From NCBI GenBank assembly GCA_036768485.1, contig JAVLUZ010000401.1, positions 806,001 to 870,000 on the forward strand: a DNA stretch of 64,000 nt, read 5' to 3'. The position numbers were made by a program, and so were the translations under genes. The DNA is from Mermis nigrescens. Taxonomy: Eukaryota > Nematoda > Enoplea > Mermithida > Mermithidae. The notes under the pieces are model-generated. The model was not told the origin of the DNA. It made no database searches and saw only the letters and a program-made list of their open reading frames with translations. Below, in pieces: positions 22,933 to 35,394 of this stretch. Within the stretch, counting starts at the first letter, position 1, and every line of letters begins with the position of its first letter.

Positions 22933-23470
22933 TGTAAACAAACGCGCCCAATTTGCATCTCACACTTGATTTATTGTTTTTTTTTTGAATTTGAGAAAAA
23001 TATTATGTTTTTGCAAGGCTCTAGGTTAAAAGTCCATATGCAGTGTTTACTTACATACACAGGAATGCACAGAAGATTTTAGTCGGATTCGTAAATCTGA
23101 TATTACGTGGATATTACAATCAACATTTATAAAGACATCACGTCTCAACAATAGTCTGATGACAAATTAACATTAGGTGTAAAACGGTTTACACCACTGT
23201 TGTGTAAAAAAATGTGTCTAACCGACTTCTCACACTTGATTCCCTAAAAATTTCTAGTCATAAGGAAAAAATTAGGTTTCCGCAAGGCTCTAAAACGAAG
23301 ATTGAAATGTAGTGTGAATGATATCTTAACACCTAGTGTAAAAAGATTTAGTCAGAATCGTAATTTTAATATTACTTCAATATTACGACCAAGTTTTATG
23401 AAATTAGTAAGTCTCCATAATGTCGTAAGGATAAATTAACATTGGTTTAAACCACTTTACTGAACTGTTG
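22933..23470 (+). repeat. Two tandem units of ~270 bp
   Basis: Units at about 22933-23200 and 23200-23470 share the order: TGTAAAC..., TCTCACACTTGATT, TTAGGTTTCCGCAAGGCTCT, TTTAGTCGGATTCGTAA, GATATTAC, AATTAACATTAGG, GGTTTACACCACT. A third, degraded part may continue downstream (CATAACCGGAG near 23.55 and 24.25 kb). Confidence 0.6.
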
Positions 23471-24739
23471 AGTGTAAACATATGCGCAAAAATTGTGTAT
23501 CGAATTTCGTTTCAGGTTCATTTACAGACTTGAGAATCATGTCCCTGACTCATAACCGGAGAAGCTGGCAGAAAGAAACAAGACAGAAACCTGTTTAAGG
23601 CACCTCATTCTTAACTTTACACTCACTTAATATTGGTTCAGACATACGCGATTTGCTATGACATACACCCCATATAAGGCACTTTATTTTTATTCTGTTG
23701 GACTTATCCTGACTTCTGAAAGGAGAAAGTGGCGAAGAAAACCCAAACAAAGACATATTTTCCATCATTCAGAACATTGTAAACTTTGAAAATCTGTACT
23801 GTATTTCCCATTGAGTGTAAAGAAATTCGGTTTGGTACAGTTTGTAGCTTTAGGTTTTCAGTACGTTTCTATGTGCAAACATTCTGTTGCAAAATTTATT
23901 TGATATGATTTCCAATCAAATTTGGGGAAAGAAGTGTTTTTTCGCCCATTTTTAATGTCTGATTTCGAACCTTACAACCCCATAAATAACTCAATATTGC
24001 GTTTTTTTGAACGCGGTTTGCTGCGACGCGTAGCCCCTAGGAGCTGCTTGATTACTGTTATACAAATTTTAGCTCGACTTATAAGCGAAAAAAGCCGGCA
24101 GAGAATTCTTACTTAAAATCTGTTTTTTACACCATCGACTAGAGTGTAAACTTTAAACCCAGGACCTAACTACCTATTTAGCATAGAAAATCTGCTTGTA
24201 AGCAAATTGTAGCCCTTGATCCGCTCTACATTTCTGTCAGCAAATATTTTTAAAAACTCATAACCGGAGTTAGTATCAGATATAAACAGGTTGAAAGCTC
24301 GACCAAAATGTGCTTTTTCACCCCCAGATTTCCGCACTCTTTACACTCACATTCGAGAAACTAATGCGAATTTCAACAAACAAAGAAAAGGTAATCTGGA
24401 GCATCCCTTCCTCTACAAATCTGTGCCATTAATTTATTTGAGGAGTCAATACTGAGTTGTCCACATGCCGCCTAAAAAACCTCCCAAAATTTATCCTATG
24501 TTATAACGTTACACAAAAACTATCCACCTTCTTTACAAGGCCGGTTTTGAGTTTCAAGAAAAACAAAAAAACACGGGCAGCAAATTTTTTTATCATCCAT
24601 CTTCAAAAAACCAAAGAAATTCGAAAAATACATGTTCCTGCAAGGTGTTTTAAATGCAAATGACAACTATAAAATCGCATTTTTAGAGTCAAATTTTTCT
24701 GGGACCGCTTTGGCAAACGTTGAATAGCATTGTAGGTCG
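23471..24739. other. Non-coding stretch
   Basis: Diverged GTGTAAAC/CATAACCGG fragments related to the preceding repeat; no gene recognised. Confidence 0.4.
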
Positions 24740-25420
24740 TTCAAGATCCCCACGCATGACGAACTCAAAGAAGAACTTGGAGATGAATTTTCAGAGGGTA
24801 GGGATAGTGATATTTATCAGGGGATGATATATGACGCTATGCAAAGAAGGAATGAGACCGCCCTTGAATTTGAGAAAGGCTTCAAAAACTGGCCAAATCT
24901 GCTAATCCCAATTAACATCTGAAAATTGAGATTCTATCATAAAACCAATTTTCGTATGGGGAATTCTCCCTAGAGTTTATGAGGGGCTGAAATATCAATA
25001 ATTTGGAACTTTAATAGAAGCTATAAGAAGGGCGGCATTTACTGAAAGCCAAGTTTTCTGGGAGTGTATCCAAGAATTCCCAACCCAATTAGATTATAAA
25101 AAGGAACTCAATTTGAGTATTTCACCTTCAGTCACGATAGATCAGAATAGCATATCACCGTCAAATGGCAAGAGCAGCGTTGGACAGTATAGATGCAGGA
25201 TATGTCCGAACCTGCATAACCATCCGACCTCGCAATGCCAAATTTTACGGGGACGACCGCCACTCCGCAGCAACTGCTTTAGATGTGGCGGCCCTCATTT
25301 TGCCATCGGCTGCCTAATTGCAACGAAGAAGGTAATAATCTATTTAATAATGATCCAAACTAATTCCTGAATAGCGGCAATTTGAATAGAAACAGTAATT
25401 TCAGGAGAAATTACAATAAT
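24740..25420 (+). pseudogene. gag: Element A: degraded gag with zinc-binding C-terminus
   Basis: Translated in shifting frames, this region matches the gag of elements B and D: a tract with ATGATATATGACGCTATGCA near 24.83 kb (compare D near 51.9 kb), a G-L-K/E-Y-like capsid end, then two Cys-rich clusters at 25.19-25.31 kb. The second cluster, C-F-R-C-G-G-P-H-F-A-I-G-C, is one residue short of the canonical CX2CX4HX4C zinc knuckle. Several stops and frame changes interrupt it, so it is a dead nucleocapsid gene. It is the 5' part of a truncated Ty3/Gypsy-like provirus whose next coding blocks are the spacer and env, not pol. Confidence 0.65.
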
Positions 25421-25579
25421 AATATTAGTAATTAAATAGAGATTCAAATAACCATGGCAACTGGAGTTTTGAGGGCAATGCAAATAATCGAAATAATCAA
25501 AATAATTTTAATTATAGACATAATCAAAATAATCACCAATATACAAATAATCAAGATGAACGTTATTATAGAAATAATC

Positions 25580-27640
25580 AGATTAAGCTAAAGTAATGGT
25601 AATTATCCTAGAAACGCATACGTAAACGTGGACAAGAGACATAATGAACAGAGGGGACAAATTTCTGGTTCTTCCTCTTGGGCTCAGAGCCCTGTACCTC
25701 GACCAAATGTTGATCAAAATTCTGGAAATAGAGAGAAAAATGTCCATTTTAGTGAAAACTCCGAGAAAAACACAAATAATACTATTTCTCAAGCAGAATT
25801 TCTGAAAAATGAGGCAAGAAGTGATATTCAGAGGCTTCTGATATTGAAGATGAGGGCTTGCTTCCACGAACTAACCCAAAAGGATATATTAATGTCATTT
25901 GCAGCCCCTCTTCCTCAGATGTGCTGACCTTACCATCCGAGGCTGATATCAATTCCGACAATGGAATTCATTTTGGCGGGTTGAGCAATGAAGTTGCCGA
26001 CGTTTTAAATGACCCTGGTGTTGGTGCTGACTCTTTAGCCGCTCGCAAATGGTGCTACAAGCAGCATCTCACATGGCTAAACAGTTGTTAGGCCCAAAGT
26101 TTTCCAATCCCGATTCATCGGTCCAAGATTGCCGATTCAACATCTATGACATCAAGCAATGGTGAGAATATGCAAAACAATTTCCCCAGGGAACCCACAT
26201 TGAAGTCAAATTTTGTACTCAATGAAAAAAATGTGCATCCTATTAAAAATAATTGTTTGGGCATGATAAACAATAACAATCTGCAAATTACAGACAACCA
26301 AATGGCGCAAAACCGCCACCGGCATCACCCATATTTCCTGCCGCCAAGTCGCTATTCACTGTGATGCACTTGCCACATGTGCCCGCGCCACGGTCAACAA
26401 CAGGTTGTCTACGTAAATACGCCACGCCAGCAGCTGCCGTCAACATCTAAGGCGCACTATTTGCCCATATCATCCAAAGACGACAGCGAATACAACGCTG
26501 CGCGCTCAACCAAAAATTTGGATGAAGAACCAGGCCCAAGCAATCGTCTCACGCGTGGTCTGACAAAACAGAATCCGCGGTACCGCTACAGACTATGGAC
26601 CCCATAGGTGGGCAGCACCAAAATTCTGGGTGGGGGTGAAAAAATTTTTGTAGGTCAAAAATGGTCTTAAAAGTGGTTGTATGGAGAAAAAACACAATTT
26701 TTTGACATTTCTCATTGAGCACTATCCAATGGCATCCAAAAATTGCTAAAAAAGCAAAAGAAAAATTTCAAAATTCGAATTCTGGGGGGGATATTTTGAT
26801 TTCTGTGGGGGGGGGTATTTCAATTTCTGGGGAGTGCATACCCCCAAACCCTCTCCTCGAGCCCATGTGTGGTGGACCCCCGTTTGAGATGAGAATTATA
26901 GCAAATATCACAAACTAAATAATTATCATTTGTGTAAAAATATGAGTAAGTTTAAAAAATTGAATAGTTTTATTCAGCCGGTGTTTAATCCATTAATTTA
27001 TTTCAAAGACAATATATATTTAAGTTTCAGATTTTTATTTGTCCTTTGTAGAAAGTTTGCATTTTTATTTTATATGTTTGTGACTTCATGTATTTTTAGT
27101 AACCATTTTGTAAAGTTACAAACAAGCAAAACAAATGTTTTTGTATCAAAAAATGCATATAAAATTTCTACAAAATTTGATAAGCTTAAACAAGAAAAGT
27201 TATATTTTCTCAATTTTCGGATCAAATTGATTCACCCAAAATTATTGGACGCCAAAACCACCATAAAATAAAAGATTTTAAGATAAATATAATCACTTAC
27301 AAACAGGCGTCGTTGAACTGACTCCCATACGCCGTTATCATGACACTAGCGTCGATTCCAACAACGTTGGTGATGACACCACACTGTATTCCTTTACAAT
27401 GGATATGTCAAAGCGATCAAAGAGGTCATCAATGAAAAATCAAATCCGTTTTTGTGGCCTAGACCCATTTCAAGCCACTCAGGCGCCAATGACTGAAACA
27501 TTGACTGTGAACTACATGCTAGCCTGCCGCTGGCCAATTCCCCGGCTAGCCCAGATGGGGCTGCCAATGAAGTTGCGTTCAAAATCGATCCAATGCTTAC
27601 GGAAATTGGCGACATCAAAGACATTATTGAGAGTCAATAA
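25580..27640 (+). pseudogene. Element A: spacer region between gag and env
   Basis: The block 25628-26091 resembles the spacer of element D (shared S-P-V-P and H/R-F-S-E-N motifs with acidic, Ser/Asn-rich context). Further pieces are at 26.15-26.6 kb and 27.3-27.64 kb, the last with a helical I-D-P-M-L-T-E-I-G-D-I-K segment. It is interrupted by a MITE (26603-26871) and stops. Function is unknown; in all four related loci such a spacer lies between the zinc knuckle and the glycoprotein. It may be the C-terminal part of Gag or an accessory protein. Confidence 0.5.
26603..26871 (+). mobile_element. G-tract MITE copy 6
   Basis: Flanked by ATGGACCC (26595-26602) and GTGGACCC (26872-26879), 7 of 8 bases identical. 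Inserted into the spacer of element A. Confidence 0.85.
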
Positions 27641-27880
27641 TGCTTGTTGGAGTGGGTCAATGAACGTATTAGCGCTAAAAGTGAATGAAAAATTGTGGTA
27701 TTAGGTTTTAAAACAAGGAAAAAGAGAAAAGACAAAAATATCTCAAAATTCAAAATCCAAAATAGTAAAAAACTTAAAAATTTTGATAAAAAGTATAAAA
27801 GTAAAGATTCAATTCTAAAGAACTCAAAAACTTTTAAAAATGCAAAAACATCAATTAAAATATGTAAAATATTATGTGCA

Positions 27881-28111
<231 letters not shown>

Positions 28112-28277
28112 CATTATAAATTGTCTCTCAAACCTCACGTCTATTTTGTTATTTTGTCAATATGTTTTGAAGTACTTTGCTTATTTAATATTTGTTTGAT
28201 GTATGCAATAAATGTACCAATATTCAAATGTAAAATTTTGTATATAATTATGCTACTTTCACAACTCACCAAAAGGG

Positions 28278-29117
28278 GTGGAAGCAAATTTTCAAATTCG
28301 TGGGACTAGCCTTAGTGTGCATTCTTTCAATATTCCAAAATTGGTAAAATGTTCTTTTCCTGGGGGCGATTTGCAAACCCCAGAAAAAGTGAACATTTCA
28401 ATTTTTGTGCCGAGAACTGAACCCAAGACTGCGTTTGCAGTAAAATGTACAGAAGTAACCCAAACCGTTTGTACTTATATGGGTTTCTTTTTCTGGAAGT
28501 GGATAACTTCTGATAAAAAGAAACTTGAACCTATTTCTTTTGACAAATGCAAGTTTTCCTATGAAAATAAAGAATTTCAAGGAGAACATTTGAATAAAGA
28601 TTGTGAAGGATTCTGGACTACAGAACAAAATTTGAAACTTAAATTTTCTTACTCTTGTCATGAAGTCTGTTCTAGCGTTACAAATTTATTAATAGAGGAT
28701 GGGCAACTTGCAAGTTGGGATGGTAGGACCATCACTTCAGACGTTGGAGACGTATCTTCATGCCAACCCACATACGGAAAATGCAAAAATTTAGAAAGCA
28801 CATTTGTTTGGTATTTTCTGGATATTTTTAAAGAAATCTGTCCATTTACTAATTGAGAAAAATTTTAAGCCTTTTTAAGCAATGAATTTGCACTCATAGA
28901 CGACTTGCAAGCTGCTTTTAAGCTGAAAGGAAAATACAAAAAATGCGCGGAAGTAACACATTAATACATTATTATAGTACGGAGCAAGGAATTTTGGTGG
29001 GATTTGACCCCAATTACAAATTAGATGCTGCCCCAAATCATAAAATAATGGCACCCTCGAAAATACATATAGAATTTCGAAAAGAATCAATTTACGAAAG
29101 CGCTTTTGCTGTTTTGA
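28278..29117 (+). pseudogene. env: Element A: env-type glycoprotein, truncated
   Basis: Same glycoprotein family as in B, C and D. Visible: T-x-T-V-C-T-x-x-G-F, then C-H-E-V-C, then D-G-Q-L-A-S-W-D-G and S-D-V-G-D-V, then C...F-V-W and I-C-P. These match C-C-K-D-V-C...E-G-Q-I-A-T-Y-D-G...N-L-G-D-L in element C. The frame is open for 28278-28856 and resumes in another frame at 28.94-29.12 kb (Y-S-T-E-Q-G-I-L-V-G). It then stops at a MITE insertion. The membrane anchor and pol are missing. A surface glycoprotein of a dead provirus. Confidence 0.7.
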
Positions 29118-29165
29118 ACCCCCACCTCAGAATTTGGCTGCTGCCCTTCAGCCTGTGATTCCATC

Positions 29166-29356
29166 CACACTTAGGTGTGGGGGAGCGTTTGGGGTATGCA
29201 CCCCCCAGAAGGTCGAACACCACCCCTTTGCAATTTTTGATGCCAAAGGATAGTGCTGAATGAGATATGTTGAAAAATGGTGTTTTTCGCCATACCACCA
29301 GCTTTGAAAAATCTCGCTTCCGCTGGAACCTTGGTGCTGCCCAGTGCCCACCTATG
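29166..29356 (-). mobile_element. G-tract MITE copy 7
   Basis: Reverse copy from CACACTTAGGTG to GCCCACCTATG. The flanks ATTCCATC and GTGCCATC agree at only 5 of 8 positions, so it is older. Confidence 0.75.
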
Positions 29357-31310
29357 GTGCCATCACCTTTAAAAAATCCTAGATCCATCTCTGATATTCA
29401 GCATTGCATTATTTGTATTTTTATACAACTAAATCAAAATAAATCATCTTTTGCAAATAATTCATTTTTTTGAATTCTACTACTTAATACCAAGCCAATT
29501 GCTTACTAATTTTGGATTAATATTGAATTCAAGAGCCTTTTTCTGATACAAAAGCTTAATAATTTTCTCGTTAACTGAGTAAATAATTAGTGAAAACTAA
29601 TCTGGCGTATTTATTGTGCCTTTAACTCATAATTTTAATCTCAATTTATTTGATTACTTTGTCTTAGAAACACCATCACATAGCAAGATGTTTTAGATCG
29701 GGGATCATCTGCACTGAATTTGCAACTTTAGATACAGGTATGTACTTCTGTCTATTTTTTATGCTGTTTTATGTGATCGCAAAAGGTGTTTGCTGGTGAG
29801 AAAGGATTACGGGCTTTTTCATCAGGGAGCAAAAAGATAAGCTTTTTATTAGTAAGCATATAAAGGACGATCCTCTTATCGTAGGAAAAGTATAAAATGT
29901 TAAGTGCGTTGAGGCTATTGATTTTGCAGCTAAAAATATAAATATAGGCTAGCTCATTCTTTAATTGGATCGATAATAACACTATCTATTGGTTTGTCAT
30001 ATTTAGATTGAAAAAACTAAATAATTCTTCATTATGTTTAGAAGTAGTCTACATGGCTTCTTGTTTTTCCCATTTTTTGCGATTTTTCAAGTTAGAGACA
30101 GAACTAGATGCATATTTTGCGCAAACCTGCACTTCTTTCACCTTTTTGATTTCAAAAATTTTCGAATTCGAATAATTTTACTCTTCTCTATAAGATAGCA
30201 AAGTAAGACATTCTATTCCTGTTTTAGATATCACTCTTATACACGAAGTTGCAATAAATACTTAATTTTTAATAAGTTAACTTGCATGATGACTGGAATA
30301 TTGAATGATATGTACTACTAAACTATTAAAAAATACTTACTATTCCTCGCTGGTCAATTTGATTGATTTAACAGATGATTAAGCATCGTAATTTGATTTT
30401 TAAAAATCTCTCACTTGGCTGTAATAGAGACTCCGGAAATCGATAGACCCCTAAAATTGAATTTTTGGCATGTTTTTTTGATTATTTGCCGGTTTTACAC
30501 CAACCAGAACCTCAGAACTCGACTGCTGCCCATGTACATATGATTATATCTCAAATAAGTTCGTCGGAGTAATTAACAAAAGTCCCATTTTTCTACGTTT
30601 TGAATTAGACTCCTTCCACTAGGATCATAAAATTCGAACGATTCAAAGAAAATTCTTTTCACTTAATAGCCTGTAAAAAATTGACCATTTTTGGTTGTGC
30701 TTGAGGCAAAATTGTCGATAATACAGGTCATATGATGCGGAGTGCCAAAAATTCGAAAATTTTTGAGCAAACAGATGTAATTTCTCCATCTTTTAGTTCA
30801 TTATTTTAGCTTCCAAAACATTTTTTTTCGGCCAAGAGGAGGGGTACCTGTTGAATGCGGCCTCATCTGTTAATGTCATGAATATTCTCAGACATACATA
30901 GCATGGGAAGTTAGACAGGGGATGAGTGGGGGACAAAACATTTTGCTAAAGTGCCTTTTTGGACCCAAAAGCAGTGAGGCCGTATTTAATGGGGTGGGGG
31001 TTGCTATCCCACCCTCTCGGCCAAAAAAAATTTTGATGGGTAGGAAGATAAAAAATTGCATGTCTTTGTCGTCAGATCATAGAATTTTCCGCCAGGTATG
31101 TATTTTTCATAATAATGGCTAAAGTGAGGAAAAGAAACACCTATTAAAGCCTTTTGTATAAGAGAAAAATTTGTCTTTGAAAACTTTGGATTTTACGAGC
31201 TTAATGAATAAAGCGTGTTGAAAAATCCGGTTTTTGTGAGCTATCCTGACGAATTTTTTGAGATATAGACCGATCTATGTTGGGTCCGCCCCCTTTCTCT
31301 TGGCCGGATC
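29357..31310. other. Non-coding stretch
   Basis: No gene recognised in about 1.9 kb. A short MITE-like end (CTGCCCATGTACATA) lies near 30.52 kb. Confidence 0.4.
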
Positions 31311-31317
31311 CTTGACA

Positions 31318-31475
31318 TACATCATCTTGGCGGGGGTTTTACCCCTCTCTCAGATAAATTTCCACCCCTGCAAACAAAAGCAGAATTGGCGATTCTTTGA
31401 AAGTTCTCTAAAAATTTTCTAAAAATTCGCAGAAAAGGCTTTTTAAGCGCTTTTAGCTATCTATTTGTATTGTAA
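31318..31475 (+). repeat. Second dispersed repeat family, copy 3 (5' part)
   Basis: ATCATCTTGGCGGGGG, TTTCCACCCCTGCA, then TTTAAGCGCTTTTAGCTATC and TATTTG as in the 15.2 kb copy. It abuts the LINE tail. Confidence 0.45.
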
Positions 31476-31477
31476 TG

Positions 31478-32300
31478 TAATGTAATTTACTGTAGCCAGC
31501 AATAAAACAATATACTGTTCACAAAATTATAAACAGGTACAACGGAAAAATATATAACAAAACTGTACAGTAATGAAAAACGCTGCACTACAAAGGGACA
31601 AGAGGGATTTTTAATCCAAAACCACTTATGAGTGACCCTTTACCGGAAATGAGATTTCGGAAATGGCTTATTTAAATAATGCGGTCGTAGGTTTTGTTAC
31701 AATATTTTTGGAAAGCAAGTTCCACAAAGTAAGTATTCTACTGGTGAAAAAATATTTGGCCAAGTCAGCTTTTACAAGTGGTTTTTGGAGTTTTAATGAA
31801 TGCTCCCTTGTTACAGAATGGTTCAATTTGGAAAAAACATTAACATTTAAGCCAACAGATTGGTGGATTATTTTATAGCAAAAAACAAGGTCAAAAATGG
31901 TGCGCAGATATTCCAAGATTCCAATTTAAATTCCTTAATTCTATTCAAATAAGTAACTTCAGGACCTAAAAGACGCCATGTAAAATATCTCTGTACAGAC
32001 TCTAAGGCATCTATATCCTTCAGTAGATGTGGATTCCATATTTGACTATTATATTCTAATATGGGCCTAATGTAAATTTTAAAAGCGCGGATTAGTAAGT
32101 CTTGATTCTTAGATCTGAAGAAACGTAAAATCAAGTCAGTCCGTTATAGGGCTTTTACTTTAATGCTATGCACGTGACTCGTAAACTTGAGAGACGATGA
32201 AAATAAAATGCCTAAATTGTTACATTTAGTTTTCTTGGGAATATCTGTTGTTCCTAAATGGTAACTGAAACATATTTTTTATTTCCTAGATGTAACATAT
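31478..32300 (-). pseudogene. LINE (non-LTR retrotransposon) 3' fragment: RT thumb and C-terminal domain
   Basis: On the minus strand from about 32290 the product has N-L-G-I-L-F, then Y-I-R-P-I-L-E-Y-N-S-Q-I-W, L-E-S-V-Q-R and a TR-H...F-F-x-x-R...W-N-L-L block. This is the thumb/C-terminal order of CR1/Jockey-type reverse transcriptases. There is one in-frame TAA near 32.14 kb and a frame change near 31.9 kb. Downstream is a short 3' UTR ending in TTACATTACATTACA (31478-31492), a tail of the simple-repeat kind such LINEs carry. It is a 5'-truncated dead copy. Confidence 0.8.
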
Positions 32301-32326
32301 TGCATTTTGCTGTGGATATTATTGTC

Positions 32327-32397
32327 ACTTTACTGTCTACTCCCTGGCTAATCTTCAACAGATTTTATTAAATTAATTAATATCATTTATGATATCA
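32327..32397 (-). repeat. Fragment of the element-D LTR end
   Basis: About 70 bp (TTTACTGTCTACTCCCTGGC ... TTATGATATC) are nearly identical to 53672-53741, which lies just outside the PBS-like sequence of element D. I read it as a U5-end fragment trapped between the LINE and the BEL element. Confidence 0.6.
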
Positions 32398-32398
32398 A

Positions 32399-33524
32399 TA
32401 ACTTAATGCCCAACTTATTTGACATGTTGATAAGATTTTGAATGAATCCTATTGTTATTGCAGCAGACGTCGAAAAAGCATTTTTACAAATAGGAGTTTC
32501 ATGAAAAAGATAGAGATATAACTCGATTTTTATGGTTAAAAGATCCAAAAAATAAAAATTTGGATAATAACATTGAAATTTATCGCTTCTGTCGTGTTCC
32601 TTTTGGTTCAAACTGTAGTCCTTTCATTCTAAATACTATTTTACAACACCATTTGTTAAAGAAAGGCACGCAAGTAGCTTTAGAAGCTTCAAAAAATTTA
32701 TATATTGATAATTTAATGCTTGGTGTAAAGAATAATGAAGAAGCTGAATTAGCTTATTATGAATTAAAGCAAATATTCAAGGAAGCAGGGTTAAATCTGC
32801 GAGAATGGAATTCTAATTCTGTTGAATTTTTAAATATTATGAATGATGTTGATAAGACTGAAGAAACTGATATAAAAATTCTTGGATTAGAATGGAATCG
32901 TGTTAGTGATTTAATTAAAATAACGCTTCCTCCAGAAAGCACTGATATAAATAAATCATTAGAAGTGTGCACAAAAAGATCTGTTCTTCGACAATTAGCT
33001 TGCATATTTGATCCGTTGAGATTTTTGACGCCATTGCTATTGCAAGGCAAATATTTTATACAAAAATTGTGGAAAGAGAAATTGGCATGGGATGAAAAAC
33101 TCCCACTTGTATTAATAAATGAGTGGAATGAAATATGCTTAAATTGGCGTTTGAATAATTTGTTTGAAATTCCGAGATTTTTTGAAAATTGATGAATTAT
33201 CAAAATTTATTTTAGTAGCATTTGTAGATGCTATCTAAAATCGCATATTCTGCGCTTATTTATTTAATCTCAATGAATTTTTGAGATGAGAGAAAATGTG
33301 ATTTAATATTTTCATAAAATCAATTAGCTCCTTTACACGAGGTTTTGATTCCTCGATTGGAGCTAATGGGCGCTATAATTGGAAAAGAGCAATAGAATTT
33401 GTAGAACAACAAATTGGAGTGAAACATTGATAAAAAATATATTTTTACAGATTCTCAGTGTGTTCTGTATTGGATTCGATCTACAAAGCCTCTCAGTATA
33501 TTTGTTAGAAATCGTGTTCGAGAA
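32399..33524 (+). pseudogene. pol: BEL/Pao element: reverse transcriptase and RNase H part of pol (5'-truncated)
   Basis: Begins inside RT with the motif-A region A-A-D-V-E-K-A-F near 32.47 kb. The rest of RT follows: C-R-V-P-F-G-S-N-C-S-P-F (32.59 kb), Y-I-D-N-L (32701-) in place of Y-x-D-D, N-L-R-E-W-N-S-N-S, and W-N-R-V. Then come P-R-L-E-L-M-G (33.35 kb) and F-T-D-S-Q-C-V-L-Y-W-I-R-S (33.45 kb) of the RNase H part. Gag, protease and early RT are missing. Damage: TGA at about 32437, a frame change near 32.5 kb and several breaks at 33.19-33.43 kb. Y-x-D-N is, to my memory, frequent in nematode Pao elements. Confidence 0.85.
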
Positions 33525-35380
33525 TTGAATTCATCAAAAAATTTGATATATAAATATGTAAAAAGTGAAGAAAATCCAGCAGATTTAGCGACCCGTATTT
33601 CAGTCAGAAATGAATTTAATTGCTCTAAATGGTGGCATGGACCTTCATGGCTAATTTTGCCGATAAATGAATGGCCAAATTATGAATTTAATTTAAATGA
33701 TATAGAGACGAGTGAATATTTTGCTCTAACAGAAGAAATAGAGCATGAATGTGTATTATCAAATGCGCCAGCTAATGAAGAGTCAATGTTCAATATTGAA
33801 CGATTTTCGAGTTTAAAGAAGGCAAAAAGAGTCCTAGTATATGTCCTTCGATTTATAAAGATGAAGTCAATGCCAGTCAAAGAACTGGAAGCGAATGATA
33901 ATTTTTTAGATGATATAAAACAAAGTGGAGCACTAGAAATTGAAGAATTAGATCTTGCTGAAAGAATATTGGTGAGAGAATGTCAAAAAAGACATTTTCA
34001 AAATATTTTAGACTCGTTTAAAAATAAAAATAAACATTTAAAAGAATTGAATGTTCAGAAAGACAATAATGGAATTTTACGGTGTTTTGGGCGTCTTGAA
34101 AATTCTCAGTTAGGATTTGATGCTAAATTTCCTACTTTACTTCCTTCAAAGGATCATTTAACAACGCTTATTGTAATGGAAAAACATAAAGAATTGAAAC
34201 ATTTTGGAGTTGCTTACACTTTATCAGCTGTAAGACAAGAATATTGGATTCTTAAAGGTAGAACGACTGTGAAACAAATTTTACGAAAATGTATGATATG
34301 TAGAAATTTTTCAGTCGGACCTTATAAACTTCCAGAATTTGCACCTTATCCAAAAGAGCGAGTGACTGAGTCACAACCTTTTCAATTTGTTGGATTGGAT
34401 TATTTAGGTCCGTTAAATGTAAGAATCAAAGAAGGTATAAAGAAAATTTGGATTTGTTTATTTACTTGTTTAGTGATACGAGCAATTCATCTTGAATGCG
34501 TAGATAATCTTCAAACAAATTCTTTTTTGAACTGCTTGAGAAGATTTATAGCTCGTCAGGGAAAGCCCGATAAAATTATTTCTGATAATGCTCCTCAGTT
34601 CAAATCTACTAATAAAGTTTTATCTCTTGTTTGGTCAACATTACAAGAAGATGAGAACATTTTGAATTATTGTTCTACGAATAAGATAAAGTGGTTATTT
34701 ATTCCACAGTTATCGCCTTGGCAAGGCGGATTTTATGAGAGACTTATTGGCATTGTGAAAAATGCTTTGAGAAAATCGATTGGACGGAATTTATTAAATT
34801 ATGATCAGTTGACTACGCAGATAATAGAAATCGAAGCTGTAGTCAATTCTCGTCCACTTATTTATGAAACAAATGAAATAAATTCTCCTGTAATCAGACC
34901 TATAGATTTTTTGGCGCCATATTCAAAAATTGGTACTCCTCAGTTGGAGGAAAGTCATTCGGATCCTGATCTTGTTCCTGTTCTGAATTTTAGTGATGAA
35001 ATTCTAGAATATTGGAAATCTAGTCAAAAAACTCTAGATTATTTTTGGAATTTATGGTATGAACACTATTTATTGAATTTGCGTGAACGTTTAAAGACTT
35101 CTCATAAACATCCGAGAATAGTTTCTTGAGAATACCCTAAAGAAAATACAATTGTCTTAATAAAGGATGATAATCATTCTTGGGGTCATTGGAAACTCGG
35201 AAAAATCTTGAAAGTAAATAGAAGTCATGATGAAAAAATTAGATCAGTAGAGCTCTTGACTACTAATCAAAAAACGACATGCAGACCTATAAACCTGTTG
35301 TTTCCGCTTGAAATTGTTCAAAATCCGGTCGATAGTGTGAAAACCAATGTGGAAGAAACATTCCACTCACAATTCAAAAA
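33525..35380 (+). pseudogene. int: BEL/Pao element: integrase
   Basis: The frame 33525-35129 is intact for 534 codons. It starts with the RNase H-integrase connection (E-E-N-P-A-D-L-A-T-R). Next is the H-x-H...C-x-x-C zinc domain (K-C-M-I-C-R-N near 34.3 kb). The catalytic core follows with all three acidic residues: G-L-D-Y-L-G-P (34.4 kb), S-D-N-A-P-Q-F (34.58 kb) and F-Y-E-R-L (34.73 kb). A stop at 35127-35129 is followed in frame 35208- by the usual Pao C-terminal W-K-L-G-K-I and R-P-I-N-L-L-F-P-L-E. It inserts the cDNA copy into the genome. Confidence 0.9.
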
Positions 35381-35394
35381 TACTCTCGTGTTTT

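Noticed and set aside
30922..31122. Small plus-strand frame with G-rich start
   Set aside because: No homology or promoter; G-rich and A-rich simple sequence.
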